52,087 bases of DNA from Acidobacteriota bacterium (lineage in GTDB: Bacteria > Acidobacteriota > Terriglobia > Bryobacterales > Bryobacteraceae). Below the pieces are notes generated by a model that saw only the letters and a list, made by a program, of their open reading frames with translations, was not told the origin of the DNA and did not search any database. The stretch is taken from NCBI GenBank assembly GCA_026394055.1, contig JAPKYZ010000010.1:1-52087 (forward strand), in the 5' to 3' direction. Made by a program: the position numbers and the translations under genes. Below are positions 23,433-32,208 of this stretch, piece after piece (position 1 is the stretch's first letter; each line of letters begins with the position of its first letter).

Positions 23433-24578
23433 TTACATCACTTCCGCGATCACGCACTTCAAATAGAGCGTTTCCGGGATCGTCAGCAGCACTGGGTGAT
23501 CACTGGCCTGCACTCGCCGCTCAAGAATGCGCAGCGTCTGGCCCGCATCAAGGGCGGCGGCGGTGAGCATCTCCTGGAACATCGTCTCGCTGACATGTTG
23601 CGAGCAAGAACACGTCACCAGCACGCCGCCCGGCGACAGCAGCCGCAGCGCCTTCTGGTTGATCTCCTTGTAGCCCGCCAGCGCTTTGTCGAGCGACGCC
23701 TTGCTTTTGGCAAACGCCGGCGGATCGAGCACGATGGTCTCAAACCGGCGCGACCCGGCCAGAAAGTCAAACACATCGGCCCGGTGGAAGTTGATATGGC
23801 TGATCCCATTGGCCGCCGCATTGGCCGCCGCCCGCGCCACCGCAGCCTCGGACGCATCGACCGCGTCGATCTCGGAGCAGACCTTTACCAGATGCAACGC
23901 AAAGCCGCCGGACGAAGTAAAGCAATCGAGCGCGCGGCCGTGGGCGTACTTTTGCGCCGCCATGTAGTTTTCGCGTTGATCGAGAAACAGGCCGGTCTTT
24001 TGGCCCTGACGCAGATCGGCCGCCCAGACAAAGCCGTTCATCCAGAGCTCGCACTGTTCCGGGACCTCGCCCAGAATCCGCACCTCGCGCGGCAGCGATT
24101 CCTTTTGCCGCACCGCACCGTCGTTGCGCAGGACGATTCCCGCGGGGCGGCACAGCTCCTGCAAGATTTCGAGGATCACCGGCTCCAGTTGGTCCATGCC
24201 CTGCGTCAGGATCTGCACAGAGAGCATCTCGCCGTAGCGGTCGACAATCAGGCCGGGCAGCTGATCGGCCTCGCTGAACACCAGCCGCAGCGCGTCGGTG
24301 GGCGGTGTGTAGGGGCGCAGACGCTCACGATGCTCAAAGGCCGCCAGCAGGCGCGCCCGCAGAAACTCCCGGTTGATCGGCGTGCGATCCCGCGTCAGCA
24401 GCCGCAGCGCAATCTGGGAGCTGGAGGAATAATGCGCCTGGCCGATGAAGCGGCCCTTTTCGTCCTCCACCGGGACAGCATCGCCAGGGGCGGCATCGGT
24501 GCCGGGCAGGACGTCAGAGACGTACACCCACACGTGGCCATTCCGCAGGCGGTCCGAGGCGCGCCGGTTGATTCGCAA
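23433..24578 (-). CDS. Class I rRNA methyltransferase, RlmI-like
   Basis: 381 residues from a TTG at 24578 that has AAGGA about 9 nt upstream. An N-terminal PUA-like domain (LRINRRASDRLRNGHVWVYVSDVL) is followed by an EEHUD-like linker and a Rossmann methyltransferase with GRALDCFTSSGGFALH, DAVDASEAAV, and the LDPPAFAKSK motif IV. A cysteine-bearing loop, LVTCSCSQHVS, is typical. The architecture matches RlmI (23S rRNA m5C methyltransferase). The frame continues upstream to 24806 but overlaps the STAS gene and looks non-coding, so the longer start is rejected. Confidence 0.85.
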   Translation of the reverse strand: MRINRRASDRLRNGHVWVYVSDVLPGTDAAPGDAVPVEDEKGRFIGQAHYSSSSQIALRLLTRDRTPINREFLRARLLAAFEHRERLRPYTPPTDALRLVFSEADQLPGLIVDRYGEMLSVQILTQGMDQLEPVILEILQELCRPAGIVLRNDGAVRQKESLPREVRILGEVPEQCELWMNGFVWAADLRQGQKTGLFLDQRENYMAAQKYAHGRALDCFTSSGGFALHLVKVCSEIDAVDASEAAVARAAANAAANGISHINFHRADVFDFLAGSRRFETIVLDPPAFAKSKASLDKALAGYKEINQKALRLLSPGGVLVTCSCSQHVSETMFQEMLTAAALDAGQTLRILERRVQASDHPVLLTIPETLYLKCVIAEVM

Positions 24579-24693
24579 TTGCTTGTGTCCTTCGTTCTCC
24601 GGCCGGTTTTCAAGAGAGAACCGGCTCCGGCGCGAGTCGCGCCCTGGGGAAGTCCCGGGCGGCCCAAAAAATCTGCCAGCGTGACGCCCGGCT

Positions 24694-25041
24694 TTAGCGG
24701 CCCAGGCCGACTTCCAGCGCTTCCTCCCGCGTCGAATAGACCTGGAACAGGCTGAAGAAGCCCACCATGTCAAACACGGACCGGACGTGCTGGGTAAGGC
24801 CAGCAAAGCTCATCGTGCCGCCGCTGGTCTGGGCCAGTTTGGCCGACGCCAGAAAGGCGCCCAGGCCCGCACTGCTGACATAGCGGAGCTCTGAACAATC
24901 GATCACCAGCAGCTTGTGCCCGGCCGCGATGGCCTCGGCCAGCTGCCGTTCCAATTCGGGCGATCCGGAGGCGTCCAGCCGTCCGCGCAAGGCGACCACT
25001 TGGATGTTCTCGTGTTTCTCAAAGGCGATCTCAACCGGCAT
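24694..25041 (-). CDS. STAS domain protein (anti-anti-sigma type)
   Basis: 115 residues from the ATG at 25041, with GGGAG 5 nt upstream. A single STAS domain: VVALRGRLDASGSPELERQL, LLVIDCSELRYVSSAGLGAF with the phosphorylatable serine (Ser56 or Ser57), and a C-terminal helix ending in STREEALEVGLGR. This is the SpoIIAA/RsbV form used in partner switching, in which a kinase phosphorylates the serine to control an anti-sigma factor. No RsbW-type kinase gene is next to it. Instead the divergent permease gene ends in a GHKL-like domain, a possible partner. Confidence 0.85.
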   Translation of the reverse strand: MPVEIAFEKHENIQVVALRGRLDASGSPELERQLAEAIAAGHKLLVIDCSELRYVSSAGLGAFLASAKLAQTSGGTMSFAGLTQHVRSVFDMVGFFSLFQVYSTREEALEVGLGR

Positions 25042-25220
25042 GCATACTCCCGCACCACCCACTCGGCCCAGTGCCGCGAGACGGTGCCAACGCTTCGAAG
25101 CCCTATTATAGGGATTCCCGCGGCCCGCCCGCTAGCATGGCCGCAATCAGGGCATACCGTAACGAAAGTGTCACAGCCACATGGTAAGCTCGTCGACTGA
25201 CCGGACCACGTCAGGGTGGA

Positions 25221-27011
25221 ATGCCGGAGCGCCCTCCCTTCATGTTGAAGTCTCTCCTCAGCCGTCTGGCGCCTTCCACGCTTCGCCCCCGGAAAGCCAA
25301 GCACCGCCGCCGGCCGGCTAACCTGATCTACGGCACCGAGGACACGCCGCCGCAAGGCGTCTCCGTGGTGTTGGGTTTACAGCATGCGGTGGAATCGGCC
25401 AGCAAGATCACGCTGCCCATCGCCCTGTTGACCGCGATTGGCGCCGGGCCCAAGGAACTGGAGACGATGATCGTGGCGACGCTGGTGCTCTCCGGCATCG
25501 GCACCATGGTGGCGGCGTCACGGCTGCCCGTGTTTGGCTTTGGGCACTTGATCCCGATGGCCATCTTCAGCTCCTTTGTGTCGGCGGCGGTGATGGCGGC
25601 GCGGATGGGCGGCCTGGCGCTGCTGGCCGGGATGACGCTGGTCACCGGTTTCGCCATCTGTCTGCTCTCCCGCGCGCTGCCCCGCTGGCGGTTCATGTTT
25701 CCGCCAGAAGTGGTGGGCTTGATCGCCTTTATGGTGGGCGCCAGCCAGTCCTCACTGGCCGTGATGCGCTTTCTGGGCATGGACCGGATGGAGCAGCAGC
25801 CCGGCATGACCCATATCGCGATCGCTTCGGCCTCGCTGGCGCTGTTGGCCGGATTGACCGTGTGGGGCAAGGGCCGGCTGCGGCTGTTCAGCTCCTTGAT
25901 CACGCTGGTGGTGGGCTACATTGTCTGCCTGAACACCGGCATGGTGAAGCCGGACCTGTGGCAACGGGTGCTCGATGCCCCGTGGGTGGGGCTGCCGATC
26001 ATCCATCCGCCGGGCCTGGCCTTTGATGGCACGCTGATCCTGCCGTTTCTGGTGCTGGGCTTGAGTGCGACGCTGAAATCGTCGGGCGACTTGACCATCT
26101 GCGAAAAGGTCAGCGACGCCGATTGGAAACGCACCGACTTGAAGTCCAGCAGCGCGGCCTTGCTCACCTTTGGCCTCAGCTCCATGGCCTCCGCCCTGCT
26201 GGGTGGCTTCGCCATGATGAGCTCCTCGAGCAACGTCGGCCTTTCGGCCGCTACGGGCGCCGTCAGCCGCCGGATCGGCTACTACTGCGGCGGAGCCTTG
26301 ATCACGCTGGCCTTCTTCCCCAAAATGGTGGCGCTGATCGGCGCCGCACCGCCGCCGGTCGTCGGCGCGATGCTGCTGCTGGTGGTCTCCTACAACCTGA
26401 TCGCGGGCATGCAGATCATCATGACCCGCATGATGGAAGCGCGGCACACCTACATCATTGGCATCTCGCTGCTGTTCGGCCTGACCACCGACGCCATCCC
26501 CGGCGCCTTCCGCGACCTGCCCAGCTGGCTGCGGCCGCTGTTCTCTTCGGGGCTGACGCTGGCCACGGTGCTGGTGGTGGTGCTCAACCTGATCTTCCGC
26601 ATCGGCACCTCCCGCCGGCACAAGATTGTACTGGACCCGAACGCCGAAGACGTCGACAAGATCTACGACTTCATGGAAGAATCCGGCGCCCAATGGGGTG
26701 CCCGCCGCGAAGTGGTGGAGCGCGCCGTGAGCGCTCTAGTGGAAGGCTACGAAGTGCTGGCCGGCGAAGGCCTGGCCGAAGGGCCGATCACCGTGCAAGC
26801 CACCTTCGATGAGTTCAGCCTGGACTTAAACCTGCGCTATGAAGGGTCACTACCCGAGATCGGCCGCAAAGCGCTCTCGCCTGAAGAAGCTCTGTCCGGT
26901 GGGGTCTCGACCGCGTCGATGGCCGGGCTGCTGCTGAGCCGCTTAAGCGACCGCGTCCGCACCAAGTCCTCAGGGCGGACTTGCGAGCTCGACCTGCATT
27001 TTGAGCATTAG
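25221..27011 (+). CDS. NCS2 nucleobase permease with GHKL-like C-terminal domain
   Basis: 596 residues. Residues about 40-460 are a uracil/xanthine permease (NCS2) core of 12-14 helices, with GVSVVLGLQHAVESA, FPPEVVGLIAFMVGAS, a QSSSNVGLSAATGAVSRRIGY-like stretch (MMSSSSNVGLSAATGAVSR) and GAAPPPVVGAMLLLV. It should import a purine or pyrimidine base by proton symport. The last 120 residues are cytosolic and resemble a degenerate RsbW-type ATPase: a helix REVVERAVSALVEGYEVL, strands ITVQATFDEFSLDLNL and an ending AGLLLSRLSDRVRTKSSGRTCELDLHFEH. The key Asn and the DxG motif are not obvious. It is divergent from the STAS gene over 179 bp. Confidence 0.85.
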   Translation: MPERPPFMLKSLLSRLAPSTLRPRKAKHRRRPANLIYGTEDTPPQGVSVVLGLQHAVESASKITLPIALLTAIGAGPKELETMIVATLVLSGIGTMVAASRLPVFGFGHLIPMAIFSSFVSAAVMAARMGGLALLAGMTLVTGFAICLLSRALPRWRFMFPPEVVGLIAFMVGASQSSLAVMRFLGMDRMEQQPGMTHIAIASASLALLAGLTVWGKGRLRLFSSLITLVVGYIVCLNTGMVKPDLWQRVLDAPWVGLPIIHPPGLAFDGTLILPFLVLGLSATLKSSGDLTICEKVSDADWKRTDLKSSSAALLTFGLSSMASALLGGFAMMSSSSNVGLSAATGAVSRRIGYYCGGALITLAFFPKMVALIGAAPPPVVGAMLLLVVSYNLIAGMQIIMTRMMEARHTYIIGISLLFGLTTDAIPGAFRDLPSWLRPLFSSGLTLATVLVVVLNLIFRIGTSRRHKIVLDPNAEDVDKIYDFMEESGAQWGARREVVERAVSALVEGYEVLAGEGLAEGPITVQATFDEFSLDLNLRYEGSLPEIGRKALSPEEALSGGVSTASMAGLLLSRLSDRVRTKSSGRTCELDLHFEH

Positions 27012-27026
27012 GCGGGTTGCGCAAAT

Positions 27027-27049
27027 GGTCCGGCCATAAGCACCGGACC
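27027..27049 (+). terminator. Terminator-like hairpin after the permease gene
   Basis: GGTCCGG (27027-27033) and CCGGACC (27043-27049) form a perfect 7-bp stem, 16 bp after the permease stop. Only GTTCT follows, so intrinsic termination would be weak. No gene is recognised between it and 27243. Confidence 0.4.
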
Positions 27050-27243
27050 GTTCTGAGCCGCGCGCGTCAGCAAGCCACCATGTTCCTTCGAAACAACAGA
27101 AGCGATGAAAATGCCGCCGCCGACGCCCTACTTGGAATCAAGGGGTTAGGGGGCATTTTCGAGGGAGCGGTCTCCTGACTCTTCCACAGACGGCCAAGCT
27201 GCTAGGCATAGCCAGCGAATACGCATCGCTCCATTGGTCCACC

Positions 27244-28470
27244 TTACCCCCGAGCAATCTCTCGGACCGCCTGGCTAAACCGGTCGACATCCTGAGTAGA
27301 TGAGTAGATGTTGGGCGTGACGCGGATGCAGTCGAACTCACCGGGGATTACGCGCGTCCGGACGTGGATGCGGTACTTGTTTTGCAGGACCTCGGTGATC
27401 TTGGGCGCGGGCATGCCCTCAATGCTGACGGCGCCGATGCCGCAGGATTGTGATGGGTCGTCGGCGTTGCGCAGGATGATGCGGGGGGTGCCGCGGACCG
27501 CGCTTTCCCAGCGGCGGCGCAGATACCGCAGGCGCTCCTGTTTGCGCTCCGCGCCCAAGCCGCGGTGGAAGGCCAGGGCATCGGCGATGGCGTTGCGCAT
27601 GGCGACGGGCTGCGTGCCGACGCCCTCAAACTTGCGGATGTTCGAGGCCATGGAAGAGGGCGTAGCCAGCAGCGGCCAGACGCGCGGGATCAGCTCCCGC
27701 CGCATGTAGAGGAAGCCGGTGCCGACGGGGGCGGTCAGCCACTTATGCAAGCTGGTCGAGTAAAAGTCGCAATCAAGATCATCGCGTTTGAACTTCAGGT
27801 GCGCGAAGCCATGCGCGCCATCAATGATCGAGTAGATGCCCCGGCGCTTGGCCTCCCGGCAGATGTCGGCGACCGGGAAGATCTGCCCGGTAGTGAACGT
27901 CATGTGCGAAACCAGGATGGCTCGGGTCTTGGGCGTGACGTTCTTCCAAAACAGTTCGGCCAGGTGCGCGGCGCTGGGCGGGGGCGTGGGGTAGGGGAAC
28001 TGCCGCAGCACGATGCCTTCGCGGGCGGCCCGCTGCTGAAGGCTCGAGATCATGCTGGGGTAGTCCTGCGTCGTCGTGACCACCTCGTCGCCACGCTTGA
28101 AATCGAGGCCCAGGATGACGTTGTGCAACCCTTCGCTGGTGTTGCGCGTGATCGCCAGCTCCTCCGGGTCGCAACCGAATTCGTGCGCCAGTTCGGTGCG
28201 GACGATCTCGGTCTCCGGCAGCAGCAGCTCGTCCACGTAGTGCGAGGGCGACATGTTGGTGACGGTCCAGTAGCGCTCCATCGCCTCCTGGACAACTTTG
28301 GGGGCCGGGCACACGGACCCGTTGTTGAAGTTGAGCAGGTTGCGATCGACGGTGAAGGCCATCCGGGCCTGCATCCAAAAATCTTCATTGGAAGCAGTCT
28401 CGGTGGGCGTTTGCCCGTGGGCGGTTTTCACCGCGGCAGCCACGGTGGCGAGCAATTGTCGGCGCGTCAT
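27244..28470 (-). CDS. Exported class V aminotransferase-fold PLP enzyme
   Basis: 408 residues. The N-terminus MTRRQLLATVAAAVKTAHGQ looks like a Tat signal, so a folded, cofactor-loaded enzyme may be exported. The fold type I core has NNGSVCPAP, TRNTSEGLHNVI, SIIDGAHG (Asp217 for the PLP pyridine nitrogen) and TSLHKWLTAPVG with Lys243 as the Schiff-base lysine. It resembles isopenicillin-N epimerase (CefD) or cysteine desulfurase-like enzymes; the reaction is unknown. It is the last gene of a minus-strand run that also encodes a beta-lactamase-fold hydrolase 48 bp upstream. Confidence 0.85.
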   Translation of the reverse strand: MTRRQLLATVAAAVKTAHGQTPTETASNEDFWMQARMAFTVDRNLLNFNNGSVCPAPKVVQEAMERYWTVTNMSPSHYVDELLLPETEIVRTELAHEFGCDPEELAITRNTSEGLHNVILGLDFKRGDEVVTTTQDYPSMISSLQQRAAREGIVLRQFPYPTPPPSAAHLAELFWKNVTPKTRAILVSHMTFTTGQIFPVADICREAKRRGIYSIIDGAHGFAHLKFKRDDLDCDFYSTSLHKWLTAPVGTGFLYMRRELIPRVWPLLATPSSMASNIRKFEGVGTQPVAMRNAIADALAFHRGLGAERKQERLRYLRRRWESAVRGTPRIILRNADDPSQSCGIGAVSIEGMPAPKITEVLQNKYRIHVRTRVIPGEFDCIRVTPNIYSSTQDVDRFSQAVREIARG

Positions 28471-28518
28471 CTGTCTATGATGCCAGCCACCGCGGGGGCA
28501 CGGATTTCCGCAGAACGG

Positions 28519-29691
28519 CTACTGGCTGAGACCGCCGGGCTTGGCCGCGGTCAGCACAGTATCCTGCAGCAGCTTCCGGACGTCGGAGGCGTCGGAGTTG
28601 GAAAAGTTGCTGCGCTGGACCATCAGGATGATGGCGACGCCGCGCTGCGGGTCGAGCCACGCCTGCGTGCCATAAGCTCCACCATGCCCGAACGTTCCGG
28701 CCGACAAGGGCGCGGTGATGCCCTGCGGTTGGCGCACCACGCACCAGCCCAAGCCCCAGCCATTGCCGGGCGTGAAGCCGGTCGCGAGGTCACCCGTGGC
28801 GATGGTAGACATCAGGCGCACGCTCTCTTCCGAGACATAGCGCTTTTGCCCCAAGCGCCCGCCGTTCAAGATCATCTGCGCAAAGCGGGCATAGTCGGCA
28901 GCTGTCGAGAAGAGGCCCCCGTTGGCCAGCGGGTAACGCTCGCGATCGGTCGGCGAGCGGCCATAGAGAAACGTCCACGGCGCGTCCACCAACTTGCCTT
29001 GATCGAGCTTCGCCGGCGTCACCACGCGCGGCATCTGGGCGGGCGTGGGGTAGAACGTCGTGTCCACCATACCCATGGGCTTGAACAGACGGGTGTCCAT
29101 AAACTCGGGCAGCGATTGCCCGGACACCACTTCGACAAGGCGGCCCAGCGTGTTGATGCCGGACTGGCAGTAGCGCCACTTCGTTCCCGGAGCCGACGTC
29201 AGCGGCTTCGAGGCAAAGGCGGGGATCAGATCGGCCAATGTTTTCGCAGCTTTGGCTTCGGCGTCCGTCGCCTCGCCCATCCCGGAAGTGTGCGTGAGCA
29301 GTTGCTTGATGGTGATGCGCGCGGGTTGGCCGTCGGCGGTCTTGAGGGCTCCCAGCTCCGGGATGTATTTTGCGACTTCGTCGTCGATCGAGAGCTTGCC
29401 TTCTTCCTTCATCATCATGACGGCCGTCGCGGTGATCGGCTTGGTCATGGAGGCGATCCAGAAGATGCCATCGGTAGCCAGGGGCTGCTTGCGGGCAGCA
29501 TCCGCAAAGCCGGTGGCGCTGTGATGGATGACGCCTTCGCGAGTGACGACGAGGCTGACGACGCCGGGCACTTCCTGGCGAGCGACGGCTTCCTTCATCC
29601 GCTCCGGAACGACGCGGATCAGGCGCGCCGGGTCCAGCAGATTTTCCGCCAGCAACGGCAGGGCTACGAGAGCAAGTACGGGAAGTCGCAT
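28519..29691 (-). CDS. Exported serine hydrolase, class C beta-lactamase family
   Basis: 390 residues from the ATG at 29691, beginning with a signal peptide (MRLPVLALVALPLLAE). The family motifs are SMTK (nucleophile Ser81, Lys84), a YCQSGIN segment at the YxN position, and GHGGAYGTQAW near the end in place of KTG. Such proteins are mostly esterases or peptidases, not antibiotic-resistance enzymes. It is expected in the periplasm. The next gene upstream (YncE-phosphoesterase) ends 39 bp before its start. Confidence 0.87.
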   Translation of the reverse strand: MRLPVLALVALPLLAENLLDPARLIRVVPERMKEAVARQEVPGVVSLVVTREGVIHHSATGFADAARKQPLATDGIFWIASMTKPITATAVMMMKEEGKLSIDDEVAKYIPELGALKTADGQPARITIKQLLTHTSGMGEATDAEAKAAKTLADLIPAFASKPLTSAPGTKWRYCQSGINTLGRLVEVVSGQSLPEFMDTRLFKPMGMVDTTFYPTPAQMPRVVTPAKLDQGKLVDAPWTFLYGRSPTDRERYPLANGGLFSTAADYARFAQMILNGGRLGQKRYVSEESVRLMSTIATGDLATGFTPGNGWGLGWCVVRQPQGITAPLSAGTFGHGGAYGTQAWLDPQRGVAIILMVQRSNFSNSDASDVRKLLQDTVLTAAKPGGLSQ

Positions 29692-29730
29692 CGCCCGTGA
29701 GTGTATCACTGGCTCCGCTGGAATCGAGCG

Positions 29731-32208
29731 CTATTTGCCGAAGATCGACCGCACCGGTGCCGGGGGCGTGGTCTTCCTGATGGCGCGCCACAGGATCTCG
29801 TTCAGCACGTCATCCTCGATCTCGTCGGCCTCATCGAAATCCATCTGGGCGGAGCGCGCCGCCATCGGAGCATCGGCACCGTTGCGCTCATCCAGACGCT
29901 GCTTCGGAATCAGCGCGGCATAGGCGCCCATGTTGGGCGTCTCAGTAAACGCGGCGGCCATCGGCGTCGCGGCCGCGTCAAAGTGCGTCATCGGAGCCAA
30001 GCCCAGAATCAGCTCCATCGTGCGCAGCATGGAGGTGGTGTTGTAGAGCGTCGAATCCACGCGCCCGGTGCGCGAATAAGGCGAGATGACGAAGGCCGGG
30101 GAGCGGTGCGAATCGACGTGGTCCGGTCCATTCTGCGCATCGTCTTCCAGCACGAAGATGGCGGTCTTAGCCCAGAACTTCGATTTCGACATCGCCTCGA
30201 CAAGCATCCCCAGCGCCAGGTCGTTGTCGGCCATCGCGGCCAGCGGCGAGATCTTGCCCTTCGAGGTGCCGGAGGTGTGGTCGTTGCCGATGCGGAAGAA
30301 GATCAGGTTCGGCATATTGCCGGTCTCTTCAAACTGGCGCAGATCGGCGAGGAAAACCTTGGCGCGCTCCACGTCCAGATAATCGAGATCGAAGCTGCGG
30401 AACTTCATGTTGGTGTGCGGAGCCAGCGCGGGGTCCCGCACTTTGCCGATCTGCACTTCGCCCGTGGCCTTGGCGGGTCCAGCGAGATTTTCGGCCCACC
30501 AGCCGTAGTTGCGCACGGTCAAGCCCTTCTGCAAAGCGGCGTGCCAGATGCGGCCGCCGGGCGGCAGAGCGGCGGGTTCACCGCCCTCATAGTCGTAATG
30601 CTTGCGGCGGCCGGCATAGCTGTTGGGCCACATCTTCTGCACGTAGTCCGGCGCGATGGCGGAGGTGGACCAGTTGTGTCCATCCGCACTGACATCGGCG
30701 TTGACGTAGAAGTTGTCCAGCAGCGTGAACTCGCGGGCCAGCTTCTTGTGGTTCGGCGCGGAGTCGCTATTAAACAGCGTCAGCGAAGGGTCGCCATTGC
30801 CTTTGCCGAGATCGCCGAGCACTTGATCGTAGGTGCGGTTCTCCTTCACCACGTAGATCACATGCTCAATGGGCGACTTCTGGCCGGGGCCGGGAGGGAC
30901 GATCATGTTGCTGGTGGCGGCCCGCCGCAGCATCTCATCGGAATAGGGCGAGTTGCGCCGCACAATGTCGGTGCCGCGTGACACGTCGTAGTTGGCCGCA
31001 ATCACCGAGGCCGTGCCCACTTGCAGATTGCCCACGTAGCCCGGATTGCGGATGCCTTCGTGGCTGACCGCCGGGGCTTTGCCGGGTTGCGGACCGTCCA
31101 CGTTAGGGAAGCTGCGGGACCCGCGGCCATTCAAGATAAACGCCCGGCCATCGGCCAGAACACGAGCGCCCGTCGGGTACCAGCCCACCGGAATAAAGCC
31201 GAGCATCCGGGATTGCGGACCAGAGACATCAGTGACGGCCACCGCGTTGGCATCGGAGCAGACGGTGTAGAGCTTCGATTGATCCGGGCTCAAGGCCAGC
31301 GCCGAGGGCGTCATGCCCGCCGGCTGCCGGGGGTAGAGCGCCAAGCTGAGCGTCTCAATGATGCGCGCGCTCTTGTCCTCATCAACGCCCAGTACATAGA
31401 CGTTGTTCGTGTTGGCGGAAGCGACAAACAGGCGCGCTTTCCAGCTGGGCTGCTCACCTTCTTCGTTGCGCGTCAGCTTGTCGCGCCACAGCATGTCCGT
31501 CGGGTGCGGACCGACGCGGATGGTGGCGATCCGTTCGCCGGTTTCGGCCTTGTGATGCAGCACGGCGGCATCGGCCCAGCTGGAGACAAAGAAGCTCTTT
31601 CCGTCTGGGTGGAACAGCATCTTGTAAGGACGGCGGCCGGTCTTGATCCGCTCGATCACCATGCCCGACAGCGGGTTGATGACGGCGATCACGTCACGGT
31701 GAACGATTGCCGCATAGATCAGCCGGCCGTCAGCCGAGACCGCGACATCGCCCACGAAGTCCTCGATCGTGCGCTCCGCCGGGCGTACCAGATCAATCCG
31801 CCGCGTTTCCGCCAGGCGGCCTTCGTTCGACATCGCAAACTCAAACACCGCGCCTTGCGATCCGCCACCGGCGTAGACCGTCTTGCCGTTGGGCGAAAAC
31901 GCGAGGCCCAGCCACGCATCGGCCACGTTCACCCGGTCCAGTTCCGCCAGGGTCTTCGCGTCCAACACAATCAGCGACGGCGTCCGGTAGCCGCCGCAGA
32001 GCACCACCAGCAAGCGCCCATCGGGCGAGAGCGCCGTGGACATCGGCAGTGTGGACAGCGGGATCTGATCGCCAGCCGGCCGCAAGGACCAGCCTGAATT
32101 CAGCAGCACGCTGCCGTCGGGTTGCGGGCCCACCAGCACCTTGGGCCGCTGTTGCGACACCAGCACGGCCGCGGCCGCCAGCAGGGCAAGGGGGATCAGG
32201 ATTTTCAT
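29731..32208 (-). CDS. YncE beta-propeller fused to phosphoesterase
   Basis: 825 residues with a short signal peptide or anchor (MKILIPLALLAAAAVLVSQQ). Residues about 40-390 form a YncE-like seven-bladed propeller (MSTALSPDGRLLVVLCGG, LALSPDQSKLYTVCSDANAVAVTD). Residues about 450-780 are a PF04185-type phosphoesterase of the alkaline phosphatase superfamily (IEHVIYVVKENRTYDQVLGDLG, NADVSADGHNWSTSAIAPDYV, AIFVLEDDAQNGPDHVDSHR). The acidic and His residues of the last motif are metal ligands. Likely an exported phosphodiesterase or phospholipase C-like enzyme. The ATG overlaps the nadE stop by 3 nt. Confidence 0.88.
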   Translation of the reverse strand: MKILIPLALLAAAAVLVSQQRPKVLVGPQPDGSVLLNSGWSLRPAGDQIPLSTLPMSTALSPDGRLLVVLCGGYRTPSLIVLDAKTLAELDRVNVADAWLGLAFSPNGKTVYAGGGSQGAVFEFAMSNEGRLAETRRIDLVRPAERTIEDFVGDVAVSADGRLIYAAIVHRDVIAVINPLSGMVIERIKTGRRPYKMLFHPDGKSFFVSSWADAAVLHHKAETGERIATIRVGPHPTDMLWRDKLTRNEEGEQPSWKARLFVASANTNNVYVLGVDEDKSARIIETLSLALYPRQPAGMTPSALALSPDQSKLYTVCSDANAVAVTDVSGPQSRMLGFIPVGWYPTGARVLADGRAFILNGRGSRSFPNVDGPQPGKAPAVSHEGIRNPGYVGNLQVGTASVIAANYDVSRGTDIVRRNSPYSDEMLRRAATSNMIVPPGPGQKSPIEHVIYVVKENRTYDQVLGDLGKGNGDPSLTLFNSDSAPNHKKLAREFTLLDNFYVNADVSADGHNWSTSAIAPDYVQKMWPNSYAGRRKHYDYEGGEPAALPPGGRIWHAALQKGLTVRNYGWWAENLAGPAKATGEVQIGKVRDPALAPHTNMKFRSFDLDYLDVERAKVFLADLRQFEETGNMPNLIFFRIGNDHTSGTSKGKISPLAAMADNDLALGMLVEAMSKSKFWAKTAIFVLEDDAQNGPDHVDSHRSPAFVISPYSRTGRVDSTLYNTTSMLRTMELILGLAPMTHFDAAATPMAAAFTETPNMGAYAALIPKQRLDERNGADAPMAARSAQMDFDEADEIEDDVLNEILWRAIRKTTPPAPVRSIFGK

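Noticed and set aside
24579..24806. Upstream extension of the RlmI-like methyltransferase frame
   Set aside because: It overlaps the STAS gene and has no family similarity. The homologous part begins at about 24578.
27107..27160. GAAAATGCC/GGCATTTTC inverted repeat, possible remnant of a mobile element
   Set aside because: Only 9 bp per arm with 36 bp between and no transposase trace or target duplication. It could be chance.
28519..29691. Beta-lactamase-fold protein as an antibiotic resistance gene
   Set aside because: The KTG motif is not typical and acidobacterial genomes carry many such serine hydrolases; esterase or peptidase activity is more likely.
27565..29700. 711-codon plus-strand open frame
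   Set aside because: It is antisense to the exported PLP enzyme and the serine hydrolase, both with intact motifs. The translation has no recognisable domain.
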